This document shows positions 17,011-25,713 of a stretch of DNA of 62,023 nucleotides, in pieces. A program made the translations under genes and the position numbers. The notes below the pieces were generated by a model. It was not told where the DNA came from. It saw only the letters and a list, made by a program, of their open reading frames with translations, and searched no databases. The stretch comes from Candidatus Eisenbergiella merdigallinarum (GTDB lineage: Bacteria; Bacillota; Clostridia; Lachnospirales; Lachnospiraceae), in the NCBI GenBank assembly GCA_019119355.1, contig DWXE01000011.1, positions 1 through 62,023 on the forward strand. The letters run 5' to 3'. Within the stretch, counting starts at the first letter, position 1; the number at the start of each line of letters is the position of its first letter.

Positions 17011-18038
17011 AAAAGCTGCTGAACACGCTGTATGTTGCTTCCGATAACGGGTATCTGGCCCTGGATGGAGAGAATGTCGTGCTTCTGGAGGGAGACAGGG
17101 AAGCGGGCCGGCTCCCCCTTCATAATCTCGAAGGGATCGTTTCGTTCGGATATCGGGGGACCAGCCCGGCTCTGATGGGAGCCTGCATGGATCGAAATAT
17201 TTCCCTGTGTTATCTCACTCCGCAGGGAAGATTTCTTGCCAGGGTTTCCGGGAGAACCAGGGGAAACGTAATTTTGAGGCAGCAGCAGTACGATGCTGCC
17301 AGAGAGGAAGAAAAGAGCCTTGAAATCGCGAAGAACTGTATCCTGGGGAAAGTGCATAATGCGAGATGGGTGCTGGAACGGGCCGTGAGGGATCATCGGA
17401 TGCAGATCGATGCGGACCGGGTGAAGGCGGCTGCGGATTTTCTGAAACATTCCACGGGGTATATTGCGGGCTGTCGGACGAAAGAACAGCTTCGGGGATA
17501 TGAAGGGGAAGCGGCCAGCATTTATTTCGGCGTTTTCGACGAATTGATCCTGCAGCAGAAGAAGGATTTCTTTTTTGAAGGGCGAAGCAAAAGGCCTCCG
17601 ACGGATCCGGTAAACGCGATGTTATCATTTGTCTATACGCTGCTGGCGAATCAGATTACCTCGGCGCTGGAATGCGTGGGATTGGACCCGTATGTAGGAT
17701 ATCTGCACACGGACCGCCCCGGGAGGGCTTCGCTGTCGCTGGACCTGATCGAAGAACTTCGGGCGGTTCTGGCGGATCGATTCGTTTTGTCGCTGATCAA
17801 CAAAAGAATCGTAACGGGGAAGAATTTTACCCGCAAGGAAAACGGCGCGGTGCTGATGGACGATGAGCTGAGAAAGAGGGTGCTGGCGGAGTGGCAGAAT
17901 CGAAAAAAAGAAACGTTAACCCATCCCTATCTGGGAGAAAAGATCGAATGGGGGATGGTCCCGTTTGCGCAGGCGATGCTGCTGGCCAGATATCTGAGGG
18001 GCGATCTGGACGCTTATCCGGTGTTTTTGTGGAAGTGA
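17007..18038 (+). CDS. cas1: Cas1, CRISPR integrase
   Basis: A 343-residue protein of I-C type. The metal ligands expected for Cas1 are visible as the Glu in GYEGEAASIYF (about residue 163), the His in VGYLHTDRPGR (about residue 230) and the acidic LDLIEELR segment. With Cas2 it integrates prespacers at the leader-proximal repeat. It overlaps cas4 by 4 bp. Confidence 0.96.
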   Translation: MKKLLNTLYVASDNGYLALDGENVVLLEGDREAGRLPLHNLEGIVSFGYRGTSPALMGACMDRNISLCYLTPQGRFLARVSGRTRGNVILRQQQYDAAREEEKSLEIAKNCILGKVHNARWVLERAVRDHRMQIDADRVKAAADFLKHSTGYIAGCRTKEQLRGYEGEAASIYFGVFDELILQQKKDFFFEGRSKRPPTDPVNAMLSFVYTLLANQITSALECVGLDPYVGYLHTDRPGRASLSLDLIEELRAVLADRFVLSLINKRIVTGKNFTRKENGAVLMDDELRKRVLAEWQNRKKETLTHPYLGEKIEWGMVPFAQAMLLARYLRGDLDAYPVFLWK

Positions 18039-18065
18039 CAGAATCAGGGGGAAGGAGGTGCGGGA

Positions 18066-18356
18066 ATGCTTGTTCTGATTACATATGATGTCAATACGGA
18101 GACGGCAGCGGGAAGGGCAAGGCTGCGCAAGGTAGCGAAACAGTGCGTGAATTATGGAAGGAGGGAACAGAATTCCGTATTCGAATGTATTTTGGATAAC
18201 GCTCAGTGCGTTATGCTGAAGGCCGTTTTGACGGAGCTGATCGATGAAAACACGGATAGCCTGCGCTTTTACTACCTCGGAAACAAATACCATACAAAGG
18301 TGGAGCATGTGGGCGTGGACAGGGGAGTCGCCGCTGACGGGGTGTTGATTTTTTAG
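18066..18356 (+). CDS. cas2: Cas2, CRISPR adaptation protein
   Basis: A 96-residue ferredoxin-fold protein with the typical start MLVLITYDVNTETAAGRARL and the NSVFECILD strand. It forms the dimeric core between two Cas1 dimers. It has a strong Shine-Dalgarno (AAGGAGG) 27 bp after cas1 and is the last gene before the leader and array. Confidence 0.96.
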   Translation: MLVLITYDVNTETAAGRARLRKVAKQCVNYGRREQNSVFECILDNAQCVMLKAVLTELIDENTDSLRFYYLGNKYHTKVEHVGVDRGVAADGVLIF

Positions 18357-18653
18357 GGGAATATGCGCCTGGCATCGCCGTGATGCGGTTCTGGTTCGAA
18401 GGCCGGACGGGGATCCCGGAAAAATCCGTATCGCCGGCGATCCGATACGGCCTCCGATGTCAGTTCCTCTGAATATGTGAAGTGCGAATGTGAAGCGAAC
18501 GCGTATGTGCAGGGGCATTCGCACCGGATTTCGGCTCTCGTAAGTTACTGCTGTGAGATGAAATGGGGAGATTATGCGGGTTACTATTGCTGGATTTGGA
18601 AGAACTGCATAAAAGATTCGATCGATTGTGGTTGATCGTTGTTTGTTGTTGCT
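18357..18653 (+). promoter_or_regulatory. CRISPR leader
   Basis: A 297-bp non-coding stretch between cas2 and the first repeat, T/G-rich near the array. It contains two perfect inverted repeats: CCGTATCG (18427-18434) with CGATACGG (18444-18451), and GTGCGAATG (18482-18490) with CATTCGCAC (18516-18524). A GTGCGA...TCGCAC stem-loop at this distance from I-C arrays is, from memory, a recurrent leader feature. The array promoter must lie here, but I could not assign it securely. Confidence 0.7.
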
Positions 18654-19288
18654 GTCGTCCCCTACGCGGGGACGTGGATTGAAATGCTTTCCAGGTGGAC
18701 AGGGAAGCGTCCATTGACAGTCGTCCCCTACGCGGGGACGTGGATTGAAATTGAACAATCGATCCCGGCAGCAGTCCGCACAGATGTCGTCCCCTACGCG
18801 GGGACGTGGATTGAAATCCCGAACCGGATCACCTGGCTGTTGGTGCCGCCGGTCGTCCCCTACGCGGGGACGTGGATTGAAATAGCCTCAATTATGCACG
18901 CTATCGGCGTCCCGGACGTCGTCCCCTACGCGGGGACGTGGATTGAAATTGCAAATCCCAAAATACAGTATCCAGGCAGCAGTCCCGTCGTCCCCTACGC
19001 GGGGACGTGGATTGAAATCCAGGATATCGCAAAGGCTATCCGGTACAAACCTAGTCGTCCCCTACGCGGGGGACGTGGATTGAAATATAGCCTGGTCCAT
19101 ATCTGTGGCGCTTTTTACAGCGTCGTCCCCTACGCTGGGGACGTGGATTGAAATCTCTTCTGGTGTCAGGCGGATCTGGCACACTTCGTGTCGTCCCCTA
19201 CGCGGGGACGTGGATTGAAATTCTGTCACTCCGCCTCGCCCTCCTGTCCTGCTCGGTCGTCCCCTACGCGGGGGATGCGGATAGAGAT
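18654..19288 (+). CRISPR. Type I-C CRISPR array, 10 repeats and 9 spacers
   Basis: The 32-bp repeats start GTCGTCCCCTACGCGGGG and end GTGGATTGAAAT. They begin at 18654, 18720, 18786, 18852, 18918, 18987, 19054, 19122, 19190 and 19256. Spacers are 34, 34, 34, 34, 37, 35, 35, 35 and 34 nt. Repeats 1-6 and 9 are identical; repeat 7 has one extra G, repeat 8 an extra T, and repeat 10 (19256-19288) has an extra G and several changes at its 3' end. The decayed copies lie at the leader-distal end, which fixes the orientation. A further TTGAAAT at 19335-19341 may be a relic. Confidence 0.97.
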
Positions 19289-19360
19289 AGCTGTTCTTCC
19301 GGCAGCAATACCATCGTTGCGTCCGGAAGGAGCGTTGAAATCGAAACTATAAAAACGGCG

Positions 19361-19400
19361 ATGCCGGACGAATCCAAAACCCCTCGGATTCGTCCGGCAT
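19361..19400. terminator. Bidirectional hairpin between the array and the QueG-like gene
   Basis: ATGCCGGACGAATCC (19361-19375) and its perfect complement (19386-19400) enclose a 10-nt loop. On the minus strand the stem is followed by CGCCGTTTTTATAG, a usable U-tract; on the plus strand only by TCTTG. It probably ends both the array transcript and the convergent minus-strand gene. Confidence 0.7.
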
Positions 19401-19427
19401 TCTTGCAAGTGCCTGATCGATAGAAAA

Positions 19428-20132
19428 TTACTGTATTTCCGCTCTACACTGCAAAATCGAATTCCGATTCCCCAGGTTATAGGGACAGACATCCCTGCAT
19501 TTATGGCAGGCGATCCGCCAGACCTGCGTTTTGCTGTCCTCTCCAAAGGCGAAGTCAAAGCAGGCCTGCTGCCTGATCTCCGGTTGCTCCAGGGCATTGA
19601 CCGGGCAGGCCTCCACACATAAATTGCAGTGATTGCAGAGGGGCTCCTTCAGCTCATCGGGCTCAAATTCCCGTTCGCAGAGTACCATGCCGAGCCAGAC
19701 CATACTGCCGAATTCCGGAGTGATCAGCAGGGAATGCCTTCCGATCGTGCCCAGACCGGCGGCCTGCGCAGCGTGTTTCTGGGAAACGATGGAACGCCAT
19801 CTGCCGGTGTCCGGATCCCATTGGCTTTCATTGGTAGGGACGGGGACGCATACGACTCCATGCTTCTCCATTTCGATACAGAAGTCGAGGGCCATCGCAT
19901 CCATTTTGGCAGTGATGGAATTGCGGGATCTGGTATAGGGAATATTGCTTTTGCAGGCCAGCGTTCCCGCCGGAAATCTGCATGCAAAGGATATGACGGA
20001 TTTGCATGCGGGTAAATCGTCGCAGGGATGATACCCCTTCGGGGCGTCGAAAAACCGGTCCATATTCGCTATGCCGCACAGATCGGCGCCCAGAGAAAAC
20101 AGGATTTTTTTAACCGTTTCGCGTTCCAGCAT
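19428..20132 (-). CDS. 4Fe-4S double-cluster protein related to epoxyqueuosine reductase (QueG-like)
   Basis: About 234 residues. It has the two ferredoxin-type motifs CNHCNLCVEACP (about residue 169) and CHKCRDVCP (about residue 210), and the AAQAAGLGTIGRHSLLITPEFG segment shared with QueG. It is shorter than QueG (about 310-380 residues) and lacks its C-terminal HEAT-like part, so it belongs to a QueG-related family whose activity is not established. The ATG at 20132 is 5 nt from GGAGG; an earlier TTG overlaps the Shine-Dalgarno. It is 45 bp downstream of the guaA paralogue and may share its transcript. Confidence 0.75.
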   Translation of the reverse strand: MLERETVKKILFSLGADLCGIANMDRFFDAPKGYHPCDDLPACKSVISFACRFPAGTLACKSNIPYTRSRNSITAKMDAMALDFCIEMEKHGVVCVPVPTNESQWDPDTGRWRSIVSQKHAAQAAGLGTIGRHSLLITPEFGSMVWLGMVLCEREFEPDELKEPLCNHCNLCVEACPVNALEQPEIRQQACFDFAFGEDSKTQVWRIACHKCRDVCPYNLGNRNSILQCRAEIQ

Positions 20133-20177
20133 GGATTCCTCCAAATTTCCCCGGACGGGCTGACGAAAATCCGGGCT

Positions 20178-21473
20178 TTATTCCCACTCAATCGTCGCCG
20201 TGGGTTTGGGGCTGACATCGTAGCAGACCCGGTTGACGTTTTTCACTTCCTTCAGAATCCGTCCGGTGATCCGTTCCAGAACATCCCAGTCCAGCCGTTC
20301 GACGGAGGCGGTCATGGCGTCCACGGTGTTGACGGCGCGGATGATGACGGGATAGTCGAAGCAGCGGGCGTTATCGCGTACCCCTACGGACTTGAAGTCC
20401 GGGACGATGGTGAAATACTGCCATACCCTTTTGTTCAGGCCGGCTTTCTCGAATTCTTCCCGCAGAATGGCGTCGGATTCCCGCACCGCTTCCAGGCGCT
20501 CCCGGGTGATGGCGCCCAGACAGCGCACGCCGAGGCCGGGGCCGGGGAAGGGCTGACGGTACACCATGCTCTCCGGAAGGCCCAGCTGCAGGCCGCACTG
20601 GCGCACCTCGTCCTTGAAGAGTTGCTTTAAGGGTTCTACCAGCTGGAACTTCATATCCTCGGGAAGGCCGCCTACGTTGTGATGGGACTTGACCATTTTG
20701 GCGGTTTTGGTCCCGCTCTCGATGATATCGGGATAGATGGTGCCCTGTCCCAGAAATTCGATGCCGTCCAGCTTGCGCGCCTCTTCCTCGAAAATGCGGA
20801 TGAATTCCGCGCCGATGATTTTCCGTTTCCGTTCGGGGTCGGATACGCCGGCCAGCTTGTCCAGATAGCGGTCTGTGGCGTCCACATAGATCAGATTGGC
20901 GTCCATCTGATTCCGGAATACTTCGATGACGCTTTCGGACTCCCCTTTGCGCATCAGGCCGTGATTGACGTGCACGCAGACCAGCTGTTTACCGATGGCC
21001 CTGATCAAAAGGGCAGCGACCACGGAGCTGTCCACGCCGCCGGAAAGGGCCAGGAGCACCTTGCTGTCGCCCACCTGGGCGCGGATGGCTTCCACCTGAT
21101 CGTCGATGAAGTTTTTCATGTTCCAGTTCGCCTGCGCGCCGCAGGTCTCGAATACGAACTCCCGGATATGGGGCTGCGCCTGCTCCCATGAGGCGAAGGT
21201 CAGGCCGCACCTGGCGGGGGCGTGGTCGATGGCCATAAAAGGCAGGCCGGTGTCGTAAAGAGCCGGATCCACATCGATCTCCTGGCCGTCAACGACCCGG
21301 TTTTCCCCGCCGAAGAGGATAACGCCCCTGACGTTGGGGAGGTCTTTGAGCGCCTGAGGAGCGATATCGTGGGGATAGATTTCGCTGTACACTCCGAGAT
21401 CCCTGATTTCTCTGGCTAACACGGTATTCTGCGTGCTGCCCAGATCCAAAATGACGATCATGTCCTGTTTCAT
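20178..21473 (-). CDS. GMP synthase paralogue with a degenerate glutaminase domain
   Basis: A 431-residue GuaA homologue. The ATP-pyrophosphatase domain is intact ([10 protein letters not shown] at about 142-150, [38 protein letters not shown], and the terminal PTATIEWE). The N-terminal class I amidotransferase region is only about 110 residues instead of about 190: the strand-loop LPFMAIDHAPARC replaces the GICYG nucleophile elbow, and the block with the FHPE His/Glu is gone. It could therefore use free ammonia or an external partner, or act on another substrate. ATG 21473 follows AGGAGG. A canonical guaA lies at 57.5 kb. Confidence 0.85.
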   Translation of the reverse strand: MKQDMIVILDLGSTQNTVLAREIRDLGVYSEIYPHDIAPQALKDLPNVRGVILFGGENRVVDGQEIDVDPALYDTGLPFMAIDHAPARCGLTFASWEQAQPHIREFVFETCGAQANWNMKNFIDDQVEAIRAQVGDSKVLLALSGGVDSSVVAALLIRAIGKQLVCVHVNHGLMRKGESESVIEVFRNQMDANLIYVDATDRYLDKLAGVSDPERKRKIIGAEFIRIFEEEARKLDGIEFLGQGTIYPDIIESGTKTAKMVKSHHNVGGLPEDMKFQLVEPLKQLFKDEVRQCGLQLGLPESMVYRQPFPGPGLGVRCLGAITRERLEAVRESDAILREEFEKAGLNKRVWQYFTIVPDFKSVGVRDNARCFDYPVIIRAVNTVDAMTASVERLDWDVLERITGRILKEVKNVNRVCYDVSPKPTATIEWE

Positions 21474-21505
21474 TGGTAAAGCCCTCCTGTCTGTTCTTTT
21501 TAAAA

Positions 21506-21534
21506 AGTGTAACTGATTTTCCGACAAAGAGCAA
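21506..21534 (-). promoter_or_regulatory. Promoter of the guaA paralogue
   Basis: Minus-strand TTGCTC (21534-21529), 17-bp spacer, TACACT (21511-21506). The leader is only about 26 nt, leaving no room for a purine riboswitch. Confidence 0.5.
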
Positions 21535-21587
21535 CAGGTTTCAGGGCGGAAGAAAAGGCGTGGAAAGGGCGGCATTGCTGTTCGGAC

Positions 21588-21722
21588 CCGTGCTGGTCAC
21601 ACCGCTGACCAGCACGGAGGATGAGCGTTTCGGCAATCGCGCCCGATGCCTGCGCGCAGGGAATATTGTTGACCGGGGGCAACCGCACCCGGCGCGAGTG
21701 TGCACAGGCGCATATATGCGCC
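21588..21722. repeat. Two palindromes in the intergenic region downstream of the LysM gene
   Basis: CCGTGCTGGTCA (21588-21599) pairs perfectly with TGACCAGCACGG (21606-21617) around a 6-nt loop; it probably terminates the LysM-protein transcript although no T-run follows. Separately, GGCGCATATATGCGCC (21707-21722) is a perfect 16-bp palindrome of a type often bound by dimeric regulators. Nothing coding was seen in 21474-21762. Confidence 0.5.
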
Positions 21723-21762
21723 TTGGCGAACACTACTTTCCACCATATCAGCTTTTACCGTA

Positions 21763-23577
21763 TCAGCTCTCCGGAATCTGCAGCACCTGCCCCACGGACA
21801 GAAGGTCGGAAGTCAGCCCGTTTAAGGCTTTGATGGCGTCCACGGTGGTGTTGAAGCGCCGGGAAAGAAGCCAGAGGGTGTCGCCTGGCTGAACCGTGTA
21901 GGAAAAGGAGGGCGTTCCCCCTTCCGCCGGGATCAGGAGCTTCTGACCGATGTAGAGCATGTCGGAGGTCAGATTGTTCAGGGCTTTGATGGCGTCCACG
22001 GTGGTGCCGAAGCGGCGGGCCAGAAGCCAGAGGGTGTCGCCGGACTGGACGGTATATTCCACCGTTTCCGCGCCGGGAGCGGACGGCGTATTCTCCGGGA
22101 TCCCCAGATAGACGTCGTACAGGGCGCTCCAGGTGGCGGGCCCCACGATGCCGTCCGGATTGAGGCGCATCAGCTGCTGAAAGGCGATTACAGCCTGTCG
22201 GGTCTGATTGTCGAAAACGCCGTTTTGGGTCAGGCGGGGGACGGAAGGATAGTATTCGCTGATAAGGCTTAAAATCGCCTGCAGGGTGAGCACATCCTGC
22301 CCGGTGGAACCGAACCTCAGGACCGAAGCGGGCGGGACGGTCCCGATGCCCAGGGAGGAACCTTCGCTCTCCAAATCGGCCAGCCTGGTGACGGCCGTAT
22401 ACAGATAGGAAATTTTGTTCCAGGTGGCGGGCCCCACCAGGCCGTCCGGGGTCAGGCCGAAAACGCACTGGAATTTTTTCACCGCGGCCAGCGTGCTGTT
22501 GCCGAAGACTCCGGCGGGATCGGTGATGGCGGGAATGGCCGGATAGTTTTGACGGATCCGGTTTAAATACGTTTGAATGGTCTGGACGTCTAGGCCGGAG
22601 CTCCCCGCGCGCAGGATCGTGCCCGGATAGGAGACAGGCACGGCTGCGATGGCCTCCGCCGTAGCGATCTCCACGTCGTCCGGATAGTAATGGCGCAGGA
22701 TCTGAAGCGGAGTTTGCCCCTGCTGGGCCAGGGTGACGGTTCCCCACTGGGAGAGCCCTCTGCAGGTGACGGTGGTGCCGTTGCAGAAGGAGGTGAAATA
22801 GGGGACGTTGTGCCCGGCGCGGCGGACATACTGATCGAAAATCCGGTCCACGATCTGGCTGATGGAGTCATAAATCGTGCGGCCGTAGACGAAATACTGG
22901 TCATAGGAGGTGCTGTTGGTGATGTCGAAAGGATATCCCTGGCTCCGGTACCACTCCGTGAACACCCGGTTCAGGGCGAAGGTGATGATGGCGTAGATGT
23001 TCGCGGTCAGGGAAGAAGCGGGCCAGGTGGGGTAGATCTCGCTGCTGGCCACATTTTTCACATAATCGGGGAAGGAAACCTGTACGTTGGCCGCGGCGGA
23101 AGCGGGACGGCCAAGATGGACGGTGATGGGATTGGGGATCACCACCTGGCGCAGGATGAAGGGCTCCACCGCAGGGCCTTCCTGGTTCCAGGGATCGTTT
23201 TGCTGGACGGCGGGTTTGCCGATGATGATTTCCGTCCGCCCCGGAGTCTGCTGGCGCTCCGTCATGGGGGTCATGGGGGCGGGCTGGACGGCCGCGATCC
23301 CGTCGAAAATATGGACGCCGGAAACGTACAGGGTCTGAAACCCGTCCGCTTGGGCGATGATCCGGTAGGTGGTGTAGGGAGAGCCCTGGTAGTCGGGCTG
23401 AAGGGAGAGCTCCTTTTCTGCGGCGGGAAGGGAAACCGTTTCGGTCTGACCGCTTTCGTCGGTGACCAGATCGTACAGAAGCTGATTCTGCGCGTCCAGA
23501 ATTTTTACCGAAACGCCGGGCAGGGGCAGAGCGTCGTTCGCCGTACGGGCCTGTATCATGAGAGTACCTGTAGCCAT
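21763..23577 (-). CDS. SpoIID-like / peptidoglycan-binding / LysM multidomain protein
   Basis: A 604-residue protein without an obvious signal peptide. Residues about 1-95 resemble a carboxypeptidase-regulatory-like beta-sandwich. About 175-300 match the SpoIID/LytB pattern (ANIYAIITFALNR, SYDQYFVYG, CRGLSQWGTVTLAQQG). Two peptidoglycan-binding (PG_binding_1) repeats follow, each ending DGLVGPATW or DGIVGPATW, and then two C-terminal LysM repeats (SGDTLWLLARRFG and PGDTLWLLSRRFN). It probably acts in spore cortex or coat assembly by binding peptidoglycan; the SpoIID-like catalytic role is uncertain. Shine-Dalgarno GGAGG precedes ATG 23577. Confidence 0.8.
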   Translation of the reverse strand: MATGTLMIQARTANDALPLPGVSVKILDAQNQLLYDLVTDESGQTETVSLPAAEKELSLQPDYQGSPYTTYRIIAQADGFQTLYVSGVHIFDGIAAVQPAPMTPMTERQQTPGRTEIIIGKPAVQQNDPWNQEGPAVEPFILRQVVIPNPITVHLGRPASAAANVQVSFPDYVKNVASSEIYPTWPASSLTANIYAIITFALNRVFTEWYRSQGYPFDITNSTSYDQYFVYGRTIYDSISQIVDRIFDQYVRRAGHNVPYFTSFCNGTTVTCRGLSQWGTVTLAQQGQTPLQILRHYYPDDVEIATAEAIAAVPVSYPGTILRAGSSGLDVQTIQTYLNRIRQNYPAIPAITDPAGVFGNSTLAAVKKFQCVFGLTPDGLVGPATWNKISYLYTAVTRLADLESEGSSLGIGTVPPASVLRFGSTGQDVLTLQAILSLISEYYPSVPRLTQNGVFDNQTRQAVIAFQQLMRLNPDGIVGPATWSALYDVYLGIPENTPSAPGAETVEYTVQSGDTLWLLARRFGTTVDAIKALNNLTSDMLYIGQKLLIPAEGGTPSFSYTVQPGDTLWLLSRRFNTTVDAIKALNGLTSDLLSVGQVLQIPES

Positions 23578-23684
23578 ATATGCGCAATCCTCCTCTGGAT
23601 AAATGGATGATTATGGAGTATCCTATTCGGGAGAAAACGCGGATATGAATGGACGGTAAGGGAACGAAAAAGGAGGAACGAAAG

Positions 23685-24710
23685 ATGAAGCGATCGTGCG
23701 GGAAAAAGAAAATCGTCGTGGCGGGAGCGGCCATTCTGGATGCGGTGGCGGTGAATGTGGGGCCGGAGGTTTTCGCGGCCGGATCCAGCCCGGCGGATCG
23801 GATCCGCCTTTCCGCAGGAGGGGACGCGCTCAACGAAGCCACGGTGCTGGCGCGCCTGGCGGCAGCGGAAGAACCGGGAAGGGAGGGGGAAAACAGCCCG
23901 CTGTCGGTGTCCCTTCTGACCGTGCTGGGGGAGGATATGGCCGGAAAACTGATCCTGCAGCACTGCGCGGAGTGCGGGATCCTGGTGGAAGAAGGGACGG
24001 CCAGGGAGGGGCTGGATACGGGGGTCAATCTGGTTCTCGTGCAAGGGGACGGGGAACGGAGTTTTTTGACCGATCCGAAGGGGAGCCTGCGCCGGCTGAG
24101 CCGGGAAGACATCCTGGGACGGCTGCCGCGGGACGCGGATGTGTTCTGCCTGGCCAGCATGTTCGTCTCGCCGCTTCTGGGACCGGGGGAGATGGAGGAG
24201 GTGTTTCGGGCGTGCAAAAGCAGGGGAATGACGGTCTGCGCGGATATGACCCGGCCGAAAAACGGGGAGACCGTGGAAACCGTGAAGGAAGCCCTGAGCC
24301 GGCTGGACTTCCTGTTCGCCAACGAGGCGGAAGCGGCGGCGCTGACGGGGGAAGAGGACGCTGTGCGGGCGGCCCGGGCCCTGCACGGCGCCGGGGTTTC
24401 CTGCGCCGTCATCAAACGGGGGGCGAGGGGCTGCTGTCTGATCGACGGGCAAAATGAGATGGAGATCCCCGCCTGTCCGGTGCGCTCCTGCGTGGATACC
24501 ACCGGAGCGGGGGACAGCTTTGCGGCGGGCTTCCTCTACGCCCTTTCCCGCGGGAAAGACGCGGCGGAGTGCGCCCGGTTCGCGAACCGCTGCGGCGCCC
24601 TGGCCGTGCAGACGGCGGGAGCTGTGGAATGGACGAAGGAGATCGGCAAGGGGATAGGCAAGGGAGTCAGCAGGGAGGTCAGCAGATCCGGGGAAGCTGC
24701 ATTCCGCTGA
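23685..24710 (+). CDS. PfkB family carbohydrate kinase
   Basis: A 341-residue ribokinase-fold enzyme. The N-terminal substrate-binding signature SAGGDALNEATVLARL and the C-terminal DTTGAGDSFAAGFLYAL (anion hole and catalytic Asp) are intact. The sugar or nucleoside specificity cannot be read from sequence. The ATG at 23685 follows AGGAGGAACGAAAG. The C-terminus has an odd tail of repeated Gly-Lys/Ser-Arg residues and overlaps the convergent hypE gene by 32 bp, suggesting the original stop was lost. Confidence 0.9.
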   Translation: MKRSCGKKKIVVAGAAILDAVAVNVGPEVFAAGSSPADRIRLSAGGDALNEATVLARLAAAEEPGREGENSPLSVSLLTVLGEDMAGKLILQHCAECGILVEEGTAREGLDTGVNLVLVQGDGERSFLTDPKGSLRRLSREDILGRLPRDADVFCLASMFVSPLLGPGEMEEVFRACKSRGMTVCADMTRPKNGETVETVKEALSRLDFLFANEAEAAALTGEEDAVRAARALHGAGVSCAVIKRGARGCCLIDGQNEMEIPACPVRSCVDTTGAGDSFAAGFLYALSRGKDAAECARFANRCGALAVQTAGAVEWTKEIGKGIGKGVSREVSRSGEAAFR

Positions 24711-25677
24711 GTTTTGGCAGCATCCGCTTCCCCCCGAGCCGGGTGTTGAGCAGCACGCAGCCCGGGCGGCCTGCCGTGACGGCGCCGATGCAGGCCGCCC
24801 CCTCTCCGCCGGGGGTCCGGCGTAGGGCATCGAGCACCGCGTCCGCGTCTTCGGAAGGGACTACGGCCAGCATCCTCCCTTCGCAGGCGCAGTAGAGCGG
24901 ATCCAGGCCCAGCAGGTCGCAGGCAGCCAGAACCGGGGGATCCACGGGGATATCCCGCTCCTCCAGCTCGATGCACAGCGGGCCGCCTTCCACGAACTCG
25001 TTTAAAGCGGTGGCCACGCCGCCTCTTGTGGGATCCCGCATCAGGCGGACTTCGCCGGCGGACAGGGCGGCGGCGGACAGCTCCGTCAGCGGGGCGCAGT
25101 CGGAAATCAGGGCATTTCCGGAAGCCAGCCCCGCCCGGGCCATCATCACCGCGGCGCCGTGGCAGCCGGCGCTGCCGCTCAGAATCACCCGGTCCCCTTC
25201 CCGGATCTTCTCCTTCCCGAGAGAGGGGGCGCGCAGAAAGCCGATGCCTGCGGTGTTGATATAGATGCCGTCCCCCCTCCCGCGTTCCACCACCTTCGTG
25301 TCGCCGGTGGCAACCGCCACGCCGGAGCGGACGGCTTCGTCGGCTATGGAGGAGACGATTTCCCGCAGCGCCCGGAGAGGGAAGCCCTCCTCCAGGATCA
25401 GGGAAAGGCTCAAATATCTGGGGAGGCCGCCGGCCATGCACAGATCGTTGACGGTGCCGCAGACGCAGAGGCGGCCGATGTCCCCGCCGGGAAATTTCCA
25501 GGGGGAGACCACGAAGCTGTCCGTGGAGAAAACCAGCCGGTCGCTGCCGTTCAGCACCGCGCCGTCCCCCAGGGCGTTCAGCGCCGGATTGGAAAATGCC
25601 GGCAGGAGGATGGACTCGATCAGTTCTGCGGTTTTCTGCCCTCCGCTGCCGTAGTCCAGGGTGATCACTTCTTCCAT
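24679..25677 (-). CDS. hypE: Hydrogenase maturation protein HypE
   Basis: A 332-residue PurM-like ATPase that dehydrates the carbamoyl group on its own C-terminal cysteine to a thiocyanate, the source of the CN- ligands of the [NiFe] site. The start MEEVITLDYGSGGQKT and the obligatory C-terminal ...PRIC are both present. It is the last gene of the hypABFCDE operon and overlaps the convergent pfkB-family gene at its 3' end. Confidence 0.97.
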   Translation of the reverse strand: MEEVITLDYGSGGQKTAELIESILLPAFSNPALNALGDGAVLNGSDRLVFSTDSFVVSPWKFPGGDIGRLCVCGTVNDLCMAGGLPRYLSLSLILEEGFPLRALREIVSSIADEAVRSGVAVATGDTKVVERGRGDGIYINTAGIGFLRAPSLGKEKIREGDRVILSGSAGCHGAAVMMARAGLASGNALISDCAPLTELSAAALSAGEVRLMRDPTRGGVATALNEFVEGGPLCIELEERDIPVDPPVLAACDLLGLDPLYCACEGRMLAVVPSEDADAVLDALRRTPGGEGAACIGAVTAGRPGCVLLNTRLGGKRMLPKLSGMQLPRIC

Positions 25678-25713
25678 TTCATCGAACTCCTTTCTGACCT
25701 TTTCGTCGTCCTT

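Noticed and set aside
18639..19151. A 170-codon open frame with repeated VVPYAGTWIEI units
   Set aside because: It is the translation of the CRISPR repeats and spacers, not a repeat protein.
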